Positions 21,589-33,149 of a stretch of DNA of 64,000 nt are shown one piece after another (the stretch's first letter is position 1; the number at the start of each line of letters is the position of its first letter). A program made the position numbers and the translations under genes. The notes beneath the pieces are model-generated. The model was given only the letters and a program-made list of their open reading frames with translations, made no database searches and was not told the DNA's origin. Origin of the DNA: Adiantum capillus-veneris (lineage: Eukaryota > Streptophyta > Polypodiopsida > Polypodiales > Pteridaceae); assembly GCA_014529385.2 (NCBI GenBank), contig CM043969.1:72568676-72632675 (forward strand). The letters are read 5' to 3'.

Positions 21589-23040
21589 ATGGATTTTAAA
21601 CAACAAACAGTCGAGTTCCTCTGCATCTGGGGATGCGGGAAGAGATTACGAAGAAGATTCTCACGAAGAGTACAGGCCGCTTCGGCCTACTCAGGCGGAG
21701 ATTGAAGAGATGGAACGTCGACAATTGGTTGACGATGCGACAAAGATGATGATCAACCTCGCGAAGGATCCGAAATTTGCTAAATTTTTGATTCAGACAT
21801 TCTTCGACGAAGTGCACACCAAGTGGCAGAAAGCCACAAATCCACCCCTCAAACCGGCACTCAAGAAACCTCCTACTCCGAGGATGTTTACAGAGCAAGA
21901 ATTGGAAGAGGTGGTTGATACACGGATTACTCAGCTTTTTGACGCAAACAATAAAGCCAAAAAGCACGACAAAAAGCAGAAGAAAGGAACTGACTTCCCG
22001 GGTTATTTGGGTCGTCAATCTACTTTTGCCTCGGCAAGAAAGCAGAAGAAGTATGTGCGATTTGAAGGGAGTATCAAGTTCTTCTTCTTCTTCTTCTTCT
22101 TCTTCCGACAGTTCTTCTAGCTCTTCTGACTCGAGCGAAGAAGACAGGAAAGGGAAAAAGCGAAGCAAAAAGCAAAGCTTCGGAAAGGGCAAGGAAAAGG
22201 CAAAGAAGCCTAAGTTTCGCCCAGTTTCTGACAGTTCTACAGAGAACTCGTCTTCAGATAGTTCGGACTCTGACGATCACAGATTTTATGCTTCGAGGGC
22301 TTTGGCCTTCATACAACAGTTTGATATAGCTTTCTTTGGAGGGCATTACTTAGAGCACTCCAAGATTCGGAGGGCTACCTCTTACTTCAAGGGAAATGCT
22401 CGAACATGGTGGTCCATTCTTCTATTGAACAAGAAAGTGCCAGTTAAATGGCTGAAATTTAAAAGGCTTTTTATTTCTTCTTGGGTGACTCGGGAGTACG
22501 AACGAGATATACGAACTGCTTGGAATCATCTTCGGATGACCAAGAAAGATACTTTGGACGCATATTGTGAGAGATTTTGGAGCTCTTTTGTACGTGCTTC
22601 TTTATTTAAGAAGATCTCGTTTAAAGGACAGATTGAGCGGTTTAGCTGCTGACTTCTTACAGAGATCCGAGATCATTGCTTAGAACAAATGTCAGATTCT
22701 ATTCAAGAACTGATGAGTCATGCGAAAAAGGGCTTTGTCATACATTCAGGCAATCTGACTTACCCCACAAATGAGATCATGACGCAGAGAACCGAACCGA
22801 CTTCTAAAAATAAAAGTACAAAGAAGAATAGTCCCCAAGAAAAGAAAGATAAGGATGCACAACCCCGGCTAATTCTTCGGGAGAGAGCCAACTACATCAA
22901 AGAGGGGAAGTGTTTTGGATGTGGGAACATGGGCACATCTCCGCAAAGTGCCCTAATAAGGTACAGAAAGAACAAGATGAAGAAAGGCCAGAGAGTTCGA
23001 AAGCAACTCAGGAACGTGGACGAAAAGGCAAGATGAAAGC
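21589..23040 (+). pseudogene. Element E gag
   Basis: The ATG at 21589 is in a frame that soon stops; the gag-like frame starts next to it (N-N-K-Q-S-S-S-S-A-S-G-D-A-G). Acidic N-terminus (R-P-L-R-P-T-Q-A-E-I-E-E-M-E-R-R-Q), then a (TTC)n microsatellite at 22078-22106 which encodes a Ser run and breaks the frame. The capsid-like region is at about 22280-22650 (F-I-Q-Q-F-D-I-A-F-F, G-N-A-R-T-W-W). The knuckle near 22908 reads C-F-G-C-G-N-M-G then shifts frame (G-H-I-S-A-K-C-P in the next frame). Confidence 0.82.
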
Positions 23041-23515
23041 AAGACTGGTTCCAAATTGCATGGGTATTGACCCAAGCACGATTGATAAAAGTACAAAACT
23101 TTGATGAGCTTGGGGCAAATTGAAAGATCAAGAAGCTCTGATTTTCTTTGATGGAGGAGCCAAGGCCAACTTCATTTCACCTGAATTGGCGGCGCGGCTC
23201 GAGATTACACCCGATCGGATGGGACCACAAGCAGAGGCAGCTCTAGCGGCACCCGGCAGGGAGGTGGCCATTACACCTGTCATTGGCAAACTTTGGTTGC
23301 ATTGCCACGGGTATTTGGGGCACGAGGACTTCTACATAATACCCTTGGATTGGAAGGTTGTGATGTCCTCCTGGGAGTTCCTTGGTACCATAAGAACAAT
23401 GCCGTGGTCAATTATCCAGCAAAAAAAGTGACATTGACTATTGAAAAGGGTAGAATCATTGTACTTGACTCCCTATTGTATCGGCTTCAGCCATTTCGAA
23501 ATCAATGAAATCCAG
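23041..23515 (+). pseudogene. Element E protease
   Basis: E-A-L-I-F-F-D-G-G-A-K-A-N-F-I-S carries the catalytic Asp, although the usual DPGA reads DGGA. I-T-P-V-I-G-K-L-W-L-H-C-H-G-Y follows, with D-V-L-L-G-V-P-W-Y near 23365 in a shifted frame. The start is separated from gag by a stop near 23102. Confidence 0.82.
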
Positions 23516-23539
23516 TCTGTTTGTTTACTCAATTTTTTT

Positions 23540-24960
23540 GAAAGAGTTGAATGATGAACATAGGACAAATATGTCTGACCTTGATAAAGAATGCCAAGAT
23601 TTTCTCCACCCTCATACCCATTGCTTTTCTGAGGGCCTGCCAAGCAAGTTGCCACCAGCTCGTCTCGAGGATCATACCATTGATCTGATACCTGGAAGCA
23701 CACCACCGAGCCGGCCACCTTACCGTGTGAGCCGAGCCTAGAAAAAAAGAGATTATGAACCAAGTGAAAGACCTCTTGGAAAAGGGTCTTATCCAGCCGA
23801 GTACTTCACCTTACTGCTCTCCGGTGTTGTTGATTTTGAAGAAAGACGGATCTTGGAGAATGTGCATTGATTATAGAGCTCTCAACAAAATCACCATCAA
23901 GAACAAATTTTTGATTCCTAGGATCGATGATATTCTAGAACGACTACAGGGATCCTCTTGTTTCAGCAAGATCGATTTGAAGAGCGGATATCATCAGATT
24001 CGAATCGCGTTGAGAGATGTCTACAAGACAATTTTTCGGACGACTTTCGGTTTATTCGAGTTTTTGGTAATGCCTTTTGGCCTTACCAATGCTCCAGCGA
24101 CCTTTAACCGAATGATAGACAGGATTTTCAGAGAGTACAGATCTTTGATGACATTATTGTCTTCTCTAAGGATGAGGCTATACATAGAGAACATCTGCCA
24201 CAGGTCTTTCAGGCATTGCGGGACACAAGTTGGTGATCAATGTAGAGAAGAGTGAATTTTTCCTACAAGAGATACACTTTTTGAGACACATCCTCTCAGC
24301 AGCAAGAGTGCAGATGAACCCGGCCAAGATTGAGACTATACGTGATTGGCTCGAATTGAAGAATTTCAATGAAGTTAGAAGCTTCTTGGGCTTATGTTCT
24401 TACTACCGGCGGTTCATTAGAAAGTTTGCAGAGGTTGCTTCTCCTTTGCATATTTTGACACAGAAAGGAGTCCGTTTCTCGTGGGGACCCACAGAGGTGA
24501 CTGCCTTTCAGACATTGAAAGAGAAATTAATCAGAGGATCAGTTTTGACTTTGCCGGATTTGGAGAAGTCATTTGGAGTATATTGTGATGCTTGTGGTCA
24601 TAGTCAGGGTGCGGTCTTAATGCAAGAAGGCCATGTCATTGCCTATGAGAGCCGATTGTTTTTGAGGCCGGAATTGACAGCACAAATTTATAAGAAAGAG
24701 ATTTTGGCGGTTATCCATGCCCTTACTCAGTGGCGACATTACCCACTCGGAGCCGATTTTACGGTCTTCACAGATCACCAGAGTTTACGCTACTTCTTGT
24801 CACAGAAGTAGCTATCGAAAAAGCAGATGCGGTGGGCTAACATCTTGTCCACAGGTTCACTTTCAGATTGTCCATGTTCAGGGACATAAGAACTTGGTGG
24901 CAGATGCTTTGTCTCGGAAGCCGTTGGTCTTGGCTATTTCCGCGATTCATCATAGCAGCT
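23540..24960 (+). pseudogene. Element E reverse transcriptase and RNase H
   Basis: The linker D-H-T-I-D-L-I-P-G ends in a stop near 23740. RT continues with [39 protein letters not shown] and [15 protein letters not shown] small deletion near 24140 removes residues before the catalytic block, leaving F-D-D-I-I-V-F-S in another frame. The thumb is at 24230-24480 (F-L-G-L-C-S-Y-Y-R-R-F-I). RNase H runs to about 24960: Y-C-D-A-C-G, Y-E-S-R, K-E-I-L-A-V-I-H-A, F-T-D-H-Q-S-L, then A-D-A-L-S-R-K-P. Confidence 0.88.
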
Positions 24961-24989
24961 TCGAGGACATGGTCGATCAGTACACCACA

Positions 24990-26415
24990 TATCCAAATTT
25001 TTGCAAATGTATTCAATCGAATACAGAATTGGGAGGTAGTAGCGGGATATTCCATTTGGGATGGCTACTTGATGAAGAAAACGATGTTGTGCATTACACA
25101 ACCGTTGAGGGAAAAGGTTTTAAACGAATGCCACTGCCCACCATTTACGGGCCACCGCGGCATTGATACCACCTTGAAAGGTGTGGAAAAATACTTCTTT
25201 TGGCCGAGATTCAAGAAGGATGTGGACGATTTTGTACGCAATTGCTTGGTATTCTAGAAGGTCAAGTTTGACAGGCATAAAGCACAGGGATTGTTACAGC
25301 CGTTACCCATTCCCACCCGCCACCCATTCCCACCCGCCCCTGGGAAAGTATTGCAATGGATTTCATTTTTGGTCTCCCGACGACACAGAGTGGGCACAAT
25401 GGTATCTGGACTGTTATTGACAAATTTAGCAAGCAAGCTCATTTCATTACAGTGAAGAAGACAATCAAGCCGGATCATTTAGCGAGACTGTTCATTGTCC
25501 AGATATTCAGATTACATGGCATGCCTGGGACAATTGTCCCTGACAGAGATCCCAGATTCACGAGTTTGTTTTGGAAGGCGATTTGGGAGAACATTGGTAC
25601 ACAGTTGCAGTTCTCGTGATCTTTCCACCAGCAGACACCTAGGCAATCTGAGATTGCAAATTCAGTCGTATTGGATTTATTGAAGTCTTACATTTCGGAT
25701 CAGAAGACTCAATGGGAAAAGTATTTACCCTTGGTGGAATTTGCCTGTAATTACACGATACACTCTTCGACGGGGAAGGCGCCATTTGAGATTTTTGAAG
25801 GTGCTCCAAAGGTTCCATCCTTCTTAAGCACGAAAGATAAGATTTTTGAAGCCGACCAGTACACGAGGGACTTGGACACAGCTTTTGCCAAGATCCGGGA
25901 GGCTTTAGAGAAATCTCAAGAAAGACACAAAAAGGCAACAGATCGACATCGTCGCGATTTGAAATTAAAGAAGAACAATTGGGTGCTCTTACGTTTTGAG
26001 ACGCCTAAGAAAGAAAAAGGGAAAGGAGTGGCTTTTTCCAAAGCTTAGCATGAGATACTATGGACCTTTCCAGATAAAAGAAAAGATAAATGATGTCTCC
26101 TTTAGACTGAAGCTGCGCGATACTTGGAGAATTCACAATGCTTTTCATGTGAGTCTCTTGAAGCCTTTTAAAGGCGATGTGCCCGATGATAGGGAGCCAA
26201 GTGAGCAACCGGAAGTTGGAGGAAAACGAGGAGATACTCGTTCCAGAGCAGATATTGGCACATAAAGATAGAAAGATAAAGGTAAAGTGATAAGGCGGTT
26301 CTTGGTTAAATTCAAGAACTATCCTGCATTGGATGAGAAGTGGATGGAGGAGGAGGACCTGGCAGATACTCCTCAGCTTGTGAACATTTACCTTGAAGCA
26401 TTTGGTTTAGCATAG
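24990..26415 (+). pseudogene. Element E integrase and chromodomain
   Basis: H2C2 near 25118-25262 (E-C-H, T-G-H-R-G-I-D-T-T-L-K-G-V, C-L-V-F then a stop where the second Cys should be). Core: A-M-D-F-I-F-G-L-P and D-R-D-P-R-F-T-S give both Asp residues; the Glu region is frame-broken. The C-terminal part is at 25671-26048 and the GYYGP-like block at 26050 reads M-R-Y-Y-G-P-F-Q-I. The chromodomain ([27 protein letters not shown]) ends with a stop at 26413-26415. A 21-bp tandem repeat (CCCATTCCCACCCGCC) sits at 25306-25338. Confidence 0.85.
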
Positions 26416-26470
26416 TCTACTCCGATAGAACCCCGATTTCAGCATGGGCGAATCTAGTGCAGTGGGTATG

Positions 26471-26483
26471 CACAAGAGGGGAG
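26471..26483 (+). other. Element E polypurine tract
   Basis: CACAAGAGGGGAG lies 55 bp after the chromodomain stop, the place where the 3' LTR should start. It is followed by TCACTCC, so LTR sequence beyond the first bases is missing. Confidence 0.55.
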
Positions 26484-26959
26484 TCACTCCACTCCTTTGT
26501 TGACAGATTGCCCCAATACCTTGATTTGATATAGAGTCACTGATGTCCCTTTGGGTTTTAAGGATACAACTGAGCTGACAGTATTCTGTTGTATGACTTT
26601 ATGAATTGGAATTCCCGATAATGAAAATGATAATATGATACTGATTGATTTGTACTTGACTTGTTTTAGTGCAGGAACTGATAGACGAAATGACTGCAGC
26701 ATTTCAGTATGATAAATCTCTATAGACATGATTGCAATAAGGATTAGTCAATCGGGCATCTCAGAGGTCCCGATTGGATCTAGATGCAATTGCTAAATAC
26801 GTTGCCGATTAATCATGGTCTGAGATTGAAATGATTGTTGAATGTGATTTGTCATGTGATGTCCTGTGATGTCAAGTGATGTCCTGTGATGTGACTGTCG
26901 ATTGGTACATGTGCTAGATGTGGATGTTGTCGATGTTGATGGGCATGTGATTTCATTTC
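26484..26959. other. Unassigned spacer with short minisatellite
   Basis: No gene recognised. About 26858-26901 holds four imperfect copies of TGATGTCCTG. The element-to-LINE transition lies here. Confidence 0.4.
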
Positions 26960-27770
26960 GACAGGCTGATCTTACTTTTGGTCTTAGAATGCATTATAGG
27001 CACATGTGGCAAATAATCAAGGATATGGTTGATTCCAGATCTCCCATTCCGTCGCTCATCGCTGAGGATTGGCAGTATGTTGGTTCTTCGATCCTCTCTT
27101 TATTTACGAAAAAGGTATCTTGCCATTTGCAATCATCTTCTTGGATTTAGGAAAATTGTAATAAAGTATGGAATATGAATAATGGTACCGCATGGTGGCG
27201 CAACAAAGTCATGAAAGTGTGGCATGCTAAGCTTCCTTTGAAAGATCGATTGTTTATGTGGAGATGTATCATTGGGGTTCCCCCAACTGGCAAATTTCTT
27301 CGCTCCAGAGGACTTGGCCTCCTTGCGATGTGTTCGTTGTGGTGCCGGCATTGAGACTAATCCACATTTATTGTGATTTTGTTCTCATACATAGCGGTTT
27401 GTGGATCACATCTCTGTAGGTCTTTGCACTCGATTTCTGGGATAGTATTTGGTCAATATTCCCGCCAATACTCCGGTGTATGCATATTTTTTCGACTGGG
27501 CTAGATTCTGGGTGCTTTGGACATACGTAATCTTCTTATGTTTCAACAGGTTCAAGTGGATTATTTATGCTCCTTTAAAACTTCCCTTCGACAGTCTCTT
27601 AAATTTGCCCATGACTTGGATGAGCTCTCTTCCCTTCATTACGAGCTCTACTTTTGACTGTTTTTGAATTGCCACATGTAATGTTTTCTATGGGTTTTCC
27701 TCGTTTTGAGGTTTCCCATTAGTAATTCAATCTGATATTACTATAAAAAAGTGTGTGTGTGTGTGTGTGA
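26960..27770 (+). mobile_element. LINE (non-LTR retrotransposon) 3' end, truncated
   Basis: Plus strand encodes W-W-R-N-K-V-M-K-V-W-H-A-K-L-P-L-K-D-R-L-F-M-W-R then V-P-P-T-G-K-F-L-R-S-R-G, the zinc-binding zf-RVT domain at the C-terminus of plant LINE reverse transcriptases. After one frameshift (about 27320) the cysteine part follows: C-V-R-C-G-A-G-I-E-T-N-P-H-L-L. The 3' tail ends in TACTATAAAAAAG and (GT)n at 27751-27768. It is 5'-truncated, as usual for LINEs; no intact RT core is present. Confidence 0.75.
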
Positions 27771-28117
27771 TAGGCAGTTGGATTTCAGAGCAGTCGAGAT
27801 TGAGCTTTAACCAAGAGTCTTGATAGGGCTAAAAGTAGCTATTGTATGCGTTCCCAACCACTCTTTTATGTATCCACAAAATTTGGTCCATGGAGAATAA
27901 ATAGGAGGGAAGAACATGTTAGGATCACTTAATTTAACTTTCTGGCTCAAATATTTTGTATGTAAATATGTACTGATTGAGTGTAAAGAAGGGAGTTCTG
28001 ACCCTTTTTATGCAGATTCGCCTTTATATTTATGTTGTTTTTAGAGAGAAGAACAAGGTATTTTGTTTATTTCCCTATTGTTAAACATTTGTTTGTCAAC
28101 TTGCTGCAGATTTGCAG
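27771..28117 (+). other. Intron sequence upstream of the RPC7 exons
   Basis: Anonymous AT-rich sequence ending in a good acceptor (TTTGCAG at 28111-28117; an alternative AG is at 28108-28109). No upstream RPC7 exon was recognised between here and the LINE. Confidence 0.45.
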
Positions 28118-28616
28118 AGACTTGATAGGCTGGAAACTTTAGAGCAAAGGAGCGAGAAGAATGCAGAAGTATGTGATGTTTGTCTTGATTGAGTTTTTCC
28201 TGCTTTGTCACCCATTGTGGTATGTTACTCAGATGCTGTTGTGTTTTTCTGACAGGATACGGAAGGAAAGGAAGAAGAAAAAAAGACTGGTGACGATGAC
28301 GATGATGATGCCGAAGAGCTTGAAGAGGAGGAGGAGGAAGAGATTGGCGAGGATGATTATGCACAGGTCCGTAAGTTCTTAATCGTATTTACAAAGAGTG
28401 AGTCATTCTTGTCTGACATATGACAATAAAGGGTGCTTCTTTTGTTGGTTTGATTGGCAGAATTTCGGGTTTGATGATGATGATGATTACTTGGATGATG
28501 ATGATGGAGGAGATAATGGTAGGAAGTTTTCCTGCTTTTTGCATCAGTTATCTGGAAAGTTTAGGGCTTTTGAAAACTAACTGGCTTTTCTCTACACAGA
28601 GGGGCCTACATATTAA
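28118..28616 (+). CDS. RPC7: RNA polymerase III subunit RPC7 (C31) C-terminus, last four exons
   Basis: Exons 28118-28168, 28256-28366, 28461-28518 and 28600-28616 join in one frame; introns of 87, 94 and 81 bp all have GT-AG ends. The protein part (78 residues) starts R-L-D-R-L-E-T-L-E-Q, continues with a long Asp/Glu tract, then N-F-G-F-D-D-D-D-D-Y-L and ends G-D-N-E-G-P-T-Y and TAA. A Leu-rich helix, an acidic tail and an aromatic C-terminus are hallmarks of RPC7/Rpc31, a Pol III subunit of the initiation subcomplex in the nucleus. The acceptor at 28117 keeps phase 0; one at 28109 would add two residues and also keep frame. The 5' exons were not found in the window. The splice sites are intact, so the gene is probably alive, with its 5' part beyond the TE cluster. 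Confidence 0.7.
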
Positions 28617-29711
28617 GGATACAAAGTGAAAAACACAGAGTGAAACTTTCTTTGCCATCGGTGATGTTTGGGAGCTGATTGATTTAGAGGGCCATGGCAC
28701 ATAAGCATCCCATACGCCCATTGCTGGGGAAGAGGACAATTAGAAGCAGAGGGATTAAAGAAGTCAAGATGTCTCATGCATTCAAATATCTTAAAAGAAT
28801 TCTTTGCATCAGAAATGCTACACAAAGGTGTATTTAGAGGTTTTGGAGGCGGAGGCTTCCATGCAGGTACAAATGGTCTGAAGTATAAAAACAACAGTGA
28901 CTCATGGTGCATTATATAACGGGTCAACACTCAATTTCTGCGGCTTGATCGATAAAAACACATTTGTTATAATATGCCGGTTGGGCATATTTCTGTAGTA
29001 TATGGTGCAGGAACATGCAAGAGGCCAGCCCATATGTTAGATACATAGTTAGGGAAAGGTTTGCCTCAGCTTTGTCTAGAGCCAGTTGAGAATCTTAATT
29101 TTGCTGGTTTCAAACCACAGTAAAAAGGAAGGAAAACCTGTAAAGTTACAATAAACCAGTTAAAAAATCTTGTAAAATTGCGAAATTTTCTAAGTAGTTC
29201 CTGTTTGTATCTTAATGGGGAGGAAATCCAGCCATTCGGTAAATAGACTTTTTCAAACACTGGGTTGTTAAATTAGTTATTAGGGCTTGAAATAGCTTGG
29301 CAATTATTGACTTGTTGGTGAAATTATGCTTTGATCAGTTGTACAGTTCTTACTAGGCTTCCACACTGTGAGTCTGGAAAGTGACAAACGTAATCCTGTA
29401 TTTTTGTTGAGGCTTATTCCAAGGTCAAGAAAGCCCTTCACTTTAGGAAACTATGCAGGCTTTCTTAGACTCTCTGATTATTGCTTTCTCCTCTCTGTAT
29501 ATTGCCCACTTTTGCTTCTGTGACCTTGGCTAACTTTGCTCGTTGCACTGATGTATCGTCTCATGACAACAATCTTCTCTTCCATATCAGAATAGTCCAT
29601 TTACCTCAATGAGCATTGGGTCCCCAAGTCTACAAAATGGACTCTACCTTAGTCAGCTATTCTTTGAGTATATCATTTTCCAAAATACCGTCCTTTTTTT
29701 CCCATACACAG
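28617..29711. other. RPC7 3' UTR and downstream intergenic sequence
   Basis: No coding region recognised. The first few hundred bases after the stop probably form the 3' UTR; no clear AATAAA was seen in the first 300 bp. The rest is anonymous. Confidence 0.4.
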
Positions 29712-29789
29712 GGGAATTCGTCTGTGAGAGAGAGGACCCCAGCATTGAATTTTGCAACTTCTGCTGTGCTGCAGCCAACCTACCCCAAG
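29712..29789 (+). other. Candidate orphan exon
   Basis: A 78-bp open segment (26 codons, reading G-N-S-S-V-R-E-R-T-P-A-L) has a strong pyrimidine-rich acceptor (TTTTTTTCCCATACACAG) and a possible donor AAG|GTTTTG. A second acceptor-like CCATATCAG lies at about 29583-29591. I do not recognise the product, and phases with the upstream segment do not match, so it could be chance. Confidence 0.2.
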
Positions 29790-29933
29790 GTTTTGCTTAA
29801 TAATGCATTAACTGACATTGGGCCGCTTGCACATCCGTGCATATGCACTTATCAACTACCTTATTTTTGTGCTATTTACTGCCTCTTTTAGTACTACGCT
29901 TCATTATGGCCGAATCTGCCTCATATCTCTAGA

Positions 29934-30145
29934 GTTGTGTTAGAAACTCAGCATGTATTGATGTATGCTCGTGTGTGGGAGCATATGTTAGTGCCTAGTT
30001 CTACACCCAACAGTGGGTGTAGAACTAGGCACTAATATATGCTCTTTAGAGTTATGTTGGAAACTCAGCACACCCATCTTGTATTGATATATGCTTGTGC
30101 GTGTGAGAGCATATATTAGGGCCTAGTGCTACACCCGCTATTAGG
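29934..30145. repeat. Near-perfect 31-bp-arm hairpin flanked by direct repeats
   Basis: Arms 29979-30009 and 30014-30044 are inverted copies with one mismatch and a 4-nt loop (ACAG). A ~75-90 bp module (GAGTTRTGTTRGAAACTCAGCA ... GCATAT, GCCTAGT, CTACACCC) occurs once ending in the left arm (29934-30007) and again at 30049-30137. The overall look is a foldback or MITE-like insertion or an inverted local duplication. No coding. Confidence 0.8.
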
Positions 30146-31317
30146 CACTGATAATGAGAATGTTGTACTTACTACTAGATAATATTATGCAAGATGGAGT
30201 TGATTGTTATATTGTCTTGTGGATGACTATCATCAATCTAAAGCTTGCACTTTCCTTTAAAGGTAAGTTTTGGTTTATTCTAGATTTATCTAGGTATATT
30301 TCTGTCTTGTAGACTTTTTTGACCCTTACAGGCTTTTCGTCTAAAAGCAATCGAGAACCCCTTTTTGTAAATTCAATCGTGCAAATTTTTGAGCTTTCTA
30401 AGATACCCCTTATTTTCAACTCATGTGGTGAGCTTACATTTTCTAGAGGTGCACCCCTCAAGGGTTAACCTAGAAATGTGGTCTCAACTTTAGTATTTCA
30501 CTCAAATTTAAGGTATATGTAATAGGTGTAGAGAATCTTGACTCTAACTTTCGAGTGTCCCAACTCACTTTCTAAGAAATGAACTTGGGTTGTTGATCTA
30601 CAACCCCCATATTTTGCTTCATTACTTGCCATAAATGATAGAAGAATCTTCATGGTCCCATCCTCCGCATTTTCAAATTATGCGTCTCTATAAAAGGATT
30701 GTATTTCAAGATCTATAGGTAGAGCATCCAAATGCAACTCCTTGATTAGAGCTCACTCAAATACTTCCATTTCTTGTATCTCTTATATCTTGCCAAAGTT
30801 TGTATGGCCAATCCTTTGTTAACATAGGTATATTCATCATTCCATCATCAGTATCCTTTATTGCTCTTGGGTAAACAGTTTGCTTTGTTATGAAAGTTTG
30901 TTCTAATAACAATTAATTGCTAGTCTCAATTAATTGTCTCTAGCTTGGCTCGAATGATGTTTCTTGTATGTTTCAAAAATTGGCCCGCATGTGAGGGTGC
31001 CTGGTGGTGCATGTATAGGCTTCAAGACTTAATCAATTGATATAGGCCTTCTTTACTCTAGCATTGCTTCCTCAATGATCAGAGAATCACAATCAAGTGT
31101 ATCCTATTACTTCTCATTTGCCTTTTGCTTTTTCTCGGCAAGTTTCAACTTCTTTTCATGTTTCTCTGTCTTCTAGATCTCTAAGATCTTTTTGAACTTC
31201 TTTTTCTCCCTTCAAACTTTCCTTTATCCTTCGACTTCTAGACTTTAGCCTGCATTTGAGTTACTAGGCACAATTGGTTCACACTTTAACAAGAATGGAT
31301 GTGTCAAAGTTGACCTT
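30146..31317. other. Anonymous intergenic sequence
   Basis: AT-rich, with only short frames. Nothing recognised. Confidence 0.4.
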
Positions 31318-31550
31318 AGCAATGAATTGATGATTATACAATGGGGGCTAGGTGTACTTATATATTTAGCTTAGCAAATTGCTCTACCCAGAGTTTGACA
31401 AATAAATAAAATAAATACTTAAAGCCAAAATAAATATTGGGATCACATTGGGCGGTTCACTTGAGATGCCATAACTTTAACACCCTCTCTAGAACTTATA
31501 GTGAACATAAATAGTGAGATCAAGTCAATGAAAAAGTTACAATGGACACA
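31318..31550 (-). repeat. Dispersed repeat copy R1 (LTR-like)
   Basis: About 230 bp clearly similar, in the same orientation, to 43588-43815: shared ATTATACAATGGGGGCTAGG, CCAAAATAAATATTGGGATC and TTCACTTGAGATGCCATAAC blocks. On the minus strand each copy has ATATATAAGTACACC, a TATA-like site before CTAGCCCCC, suggesting an LTR promoter region. Confidence 0.65.
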
Positions 31551-33104
31551 CGAGAAGTAATCGATTATTGGGTACACCTCGATTTTGCTACCCTCAACTT
31601 TTTACCTTAAAAGAATGCCATCTTAAGCAGCGTTTGCCTCATATAAAATTGAATTGTAGACCACGCTACGTCCAAGAATCCCCATTCATCAACTATGAAC
31701 ACATCACATCCAGACTTTCCAGACAATGAACTTTGAAACACATCCTGTCCATAATATGGCCAACAACAAAGGATTGGTGGACTCATCGATTGTGTTTTAG
31801 ATACGTTTGATTGGTTTCTTGTCAGATGCATGTGCATTGAACTCCAATACAAGGGTTTAAATCATTTGTAGGGAGCTTCATTTTGCCCCTCTTTGCCGCA
31901 CACAAGCCTTCTCCTTGGCTGAAGCTAGTTGCGACAACTGTCAACTGTCTAGAAATCTAGCGTTGTGGTCATTGTGGTCACCACCACGTGAGCCACGCCG
32001 ATGTCCTCTGTCAAATGTTTATCACTGATATCTCTATACAGCTTACCTTTGCCTTTGTCCTTTTGTGGTGCTTGCTTTTGCCTTTGGCTTCGCATTCCTA
32101 AGCCAAACAAAGTGTCTTCTTACATTTATAACAACTAGTCTCGGACCTTGTGGGTACCAAGGCAGCTAACTAAGCACTGATATTGCCATGCTTATCAAGA
32201 TTGCCTTTACTTTTGTCCTCTAGCGAACTCCTGCATTTGCTTTTGGCTTCACAAAGTATTGGATAAATGGTGATCTTCCCATCTCGAGCACCTCTAGGTT
32301 TCATTTACGCCCATTCTTCCCTATCTTTTTACTACAACTTCTCGCATGAGGAGGAGTCATAAGTAGCATTTTTTCTTCTTAACGTCCTTTAGCTACATGA
32401 AAAATTGTTTGTCACTGAAAACAAGTTTTTGAGCTACTCCCTACATTTGAGCCAAATTGTGTGGATACTTATAGGCTATTTGTGCTTGGTTTTACATAGG
32501 CTCAAATGGCAGGTTGCCTTTATAATTAAGCCTATAGAATCACTCATGGTTTTCATGGTTCATACACTTGCCTTCCACAACACACCATTTCATCTCTGTC
32601 TCCTCTTTCTTTTGTTTCTCCTTAGCTCTCTTGATTGGCTTTTGTAACACTTACAAGAAGCAAAACATTAGCTCTACCCTTGTAACCTTGTCGAGCCGTC
32701 CTGCTCTACAGGCACCCTCTTCAAAATCTGAAATGCGTTATTGAACATTCCATTTGTGACTCATTGCAAACAAAACAATGTTTGTTCCTTCCATGATGTT
32801 ACACAAACAATTATTTAGCAACAGCTTGTTGTTTGTCAAACACTGCATCCTCAGCAAAGCTCATTCCTTCAAAGCACATTGTTCACAAAAGTAGTGTTTG
32901 CACAAGGATTTGAGCAAAAGGACTTTTCAAGTATGTGAGCCGTTTAAACTTTGGAGAGAAAGGAATCGTGAAGTGTAGTAGAGAGGTTCATGGAATATCC
33001 AGGTAATAGTAAGTTGATGGGATTTGACACCTCAAAGGGGTTTGCGATAGGTAGGAGAGTTTGTGGAATGTTATCTCTAACTGGGATTAGTTGCTCAAAG
33101 GAAA

Positions 33105-33108
<4 letters not shown>
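31551..33108. other. Anonymous sequence with short Lys/Cys-rich minus-strand frames
   Basis: No intact gene. Near 32085-32150 the minus strand reads S-C-Y-K-C-K-K-T-L-C-L-A then a stop, a Cys-rich scrap whose family I could not fix. No LTR ends recognised. Confidence 0.35.

Positions 33109-33147
<39 letters not shown>
33109..33147. repeat. (GA)n microsatellite
   Basis: 39-bp GA dinucleotide run. Confidence 0.95.

Positions 33148-33149
<2 letters not shown>

Larger units (their letters stand above)
20937..26483 (+). mobile_element. Element E: Ty3/gypsy chromovirus, 5' LTR present, 3' LTR missing
   Basis: Plus-strand order: 5' LTR, PBS, gag, protease, RT, RNase H, integrase, chromodomain, PPT. 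It lies inside the gag of element B. After the PPT (26471-26483) the expected TGTCACAAACTGG LTR start is absent; only TCACTCC follows, so the 3' LTR has been lost or replaced. Many small frame breaks show it is dead. Confidence 0.88.

Noticed and set aside
21596-22192. Long minus-strand frame opposite element E gag
   Set aside because: It is a shadow of the gag frame and the Ser-encoding microsatellite; no independent start context or domain.
29591-29789. Two-exon host gene fragment
   Set aside because: Both segments have acceptor-like ends, but phases do not join without a stop, and no family was recognised; only the second is kept as a weak candidate.
32085-32170. Cys-rich minus-strand scrap reminiscent of a piggyBac-type transposase tail
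   Set aside because: Only a dozen residues, followed by a stop; no DDE domain or terminal inverted repeats nearby.
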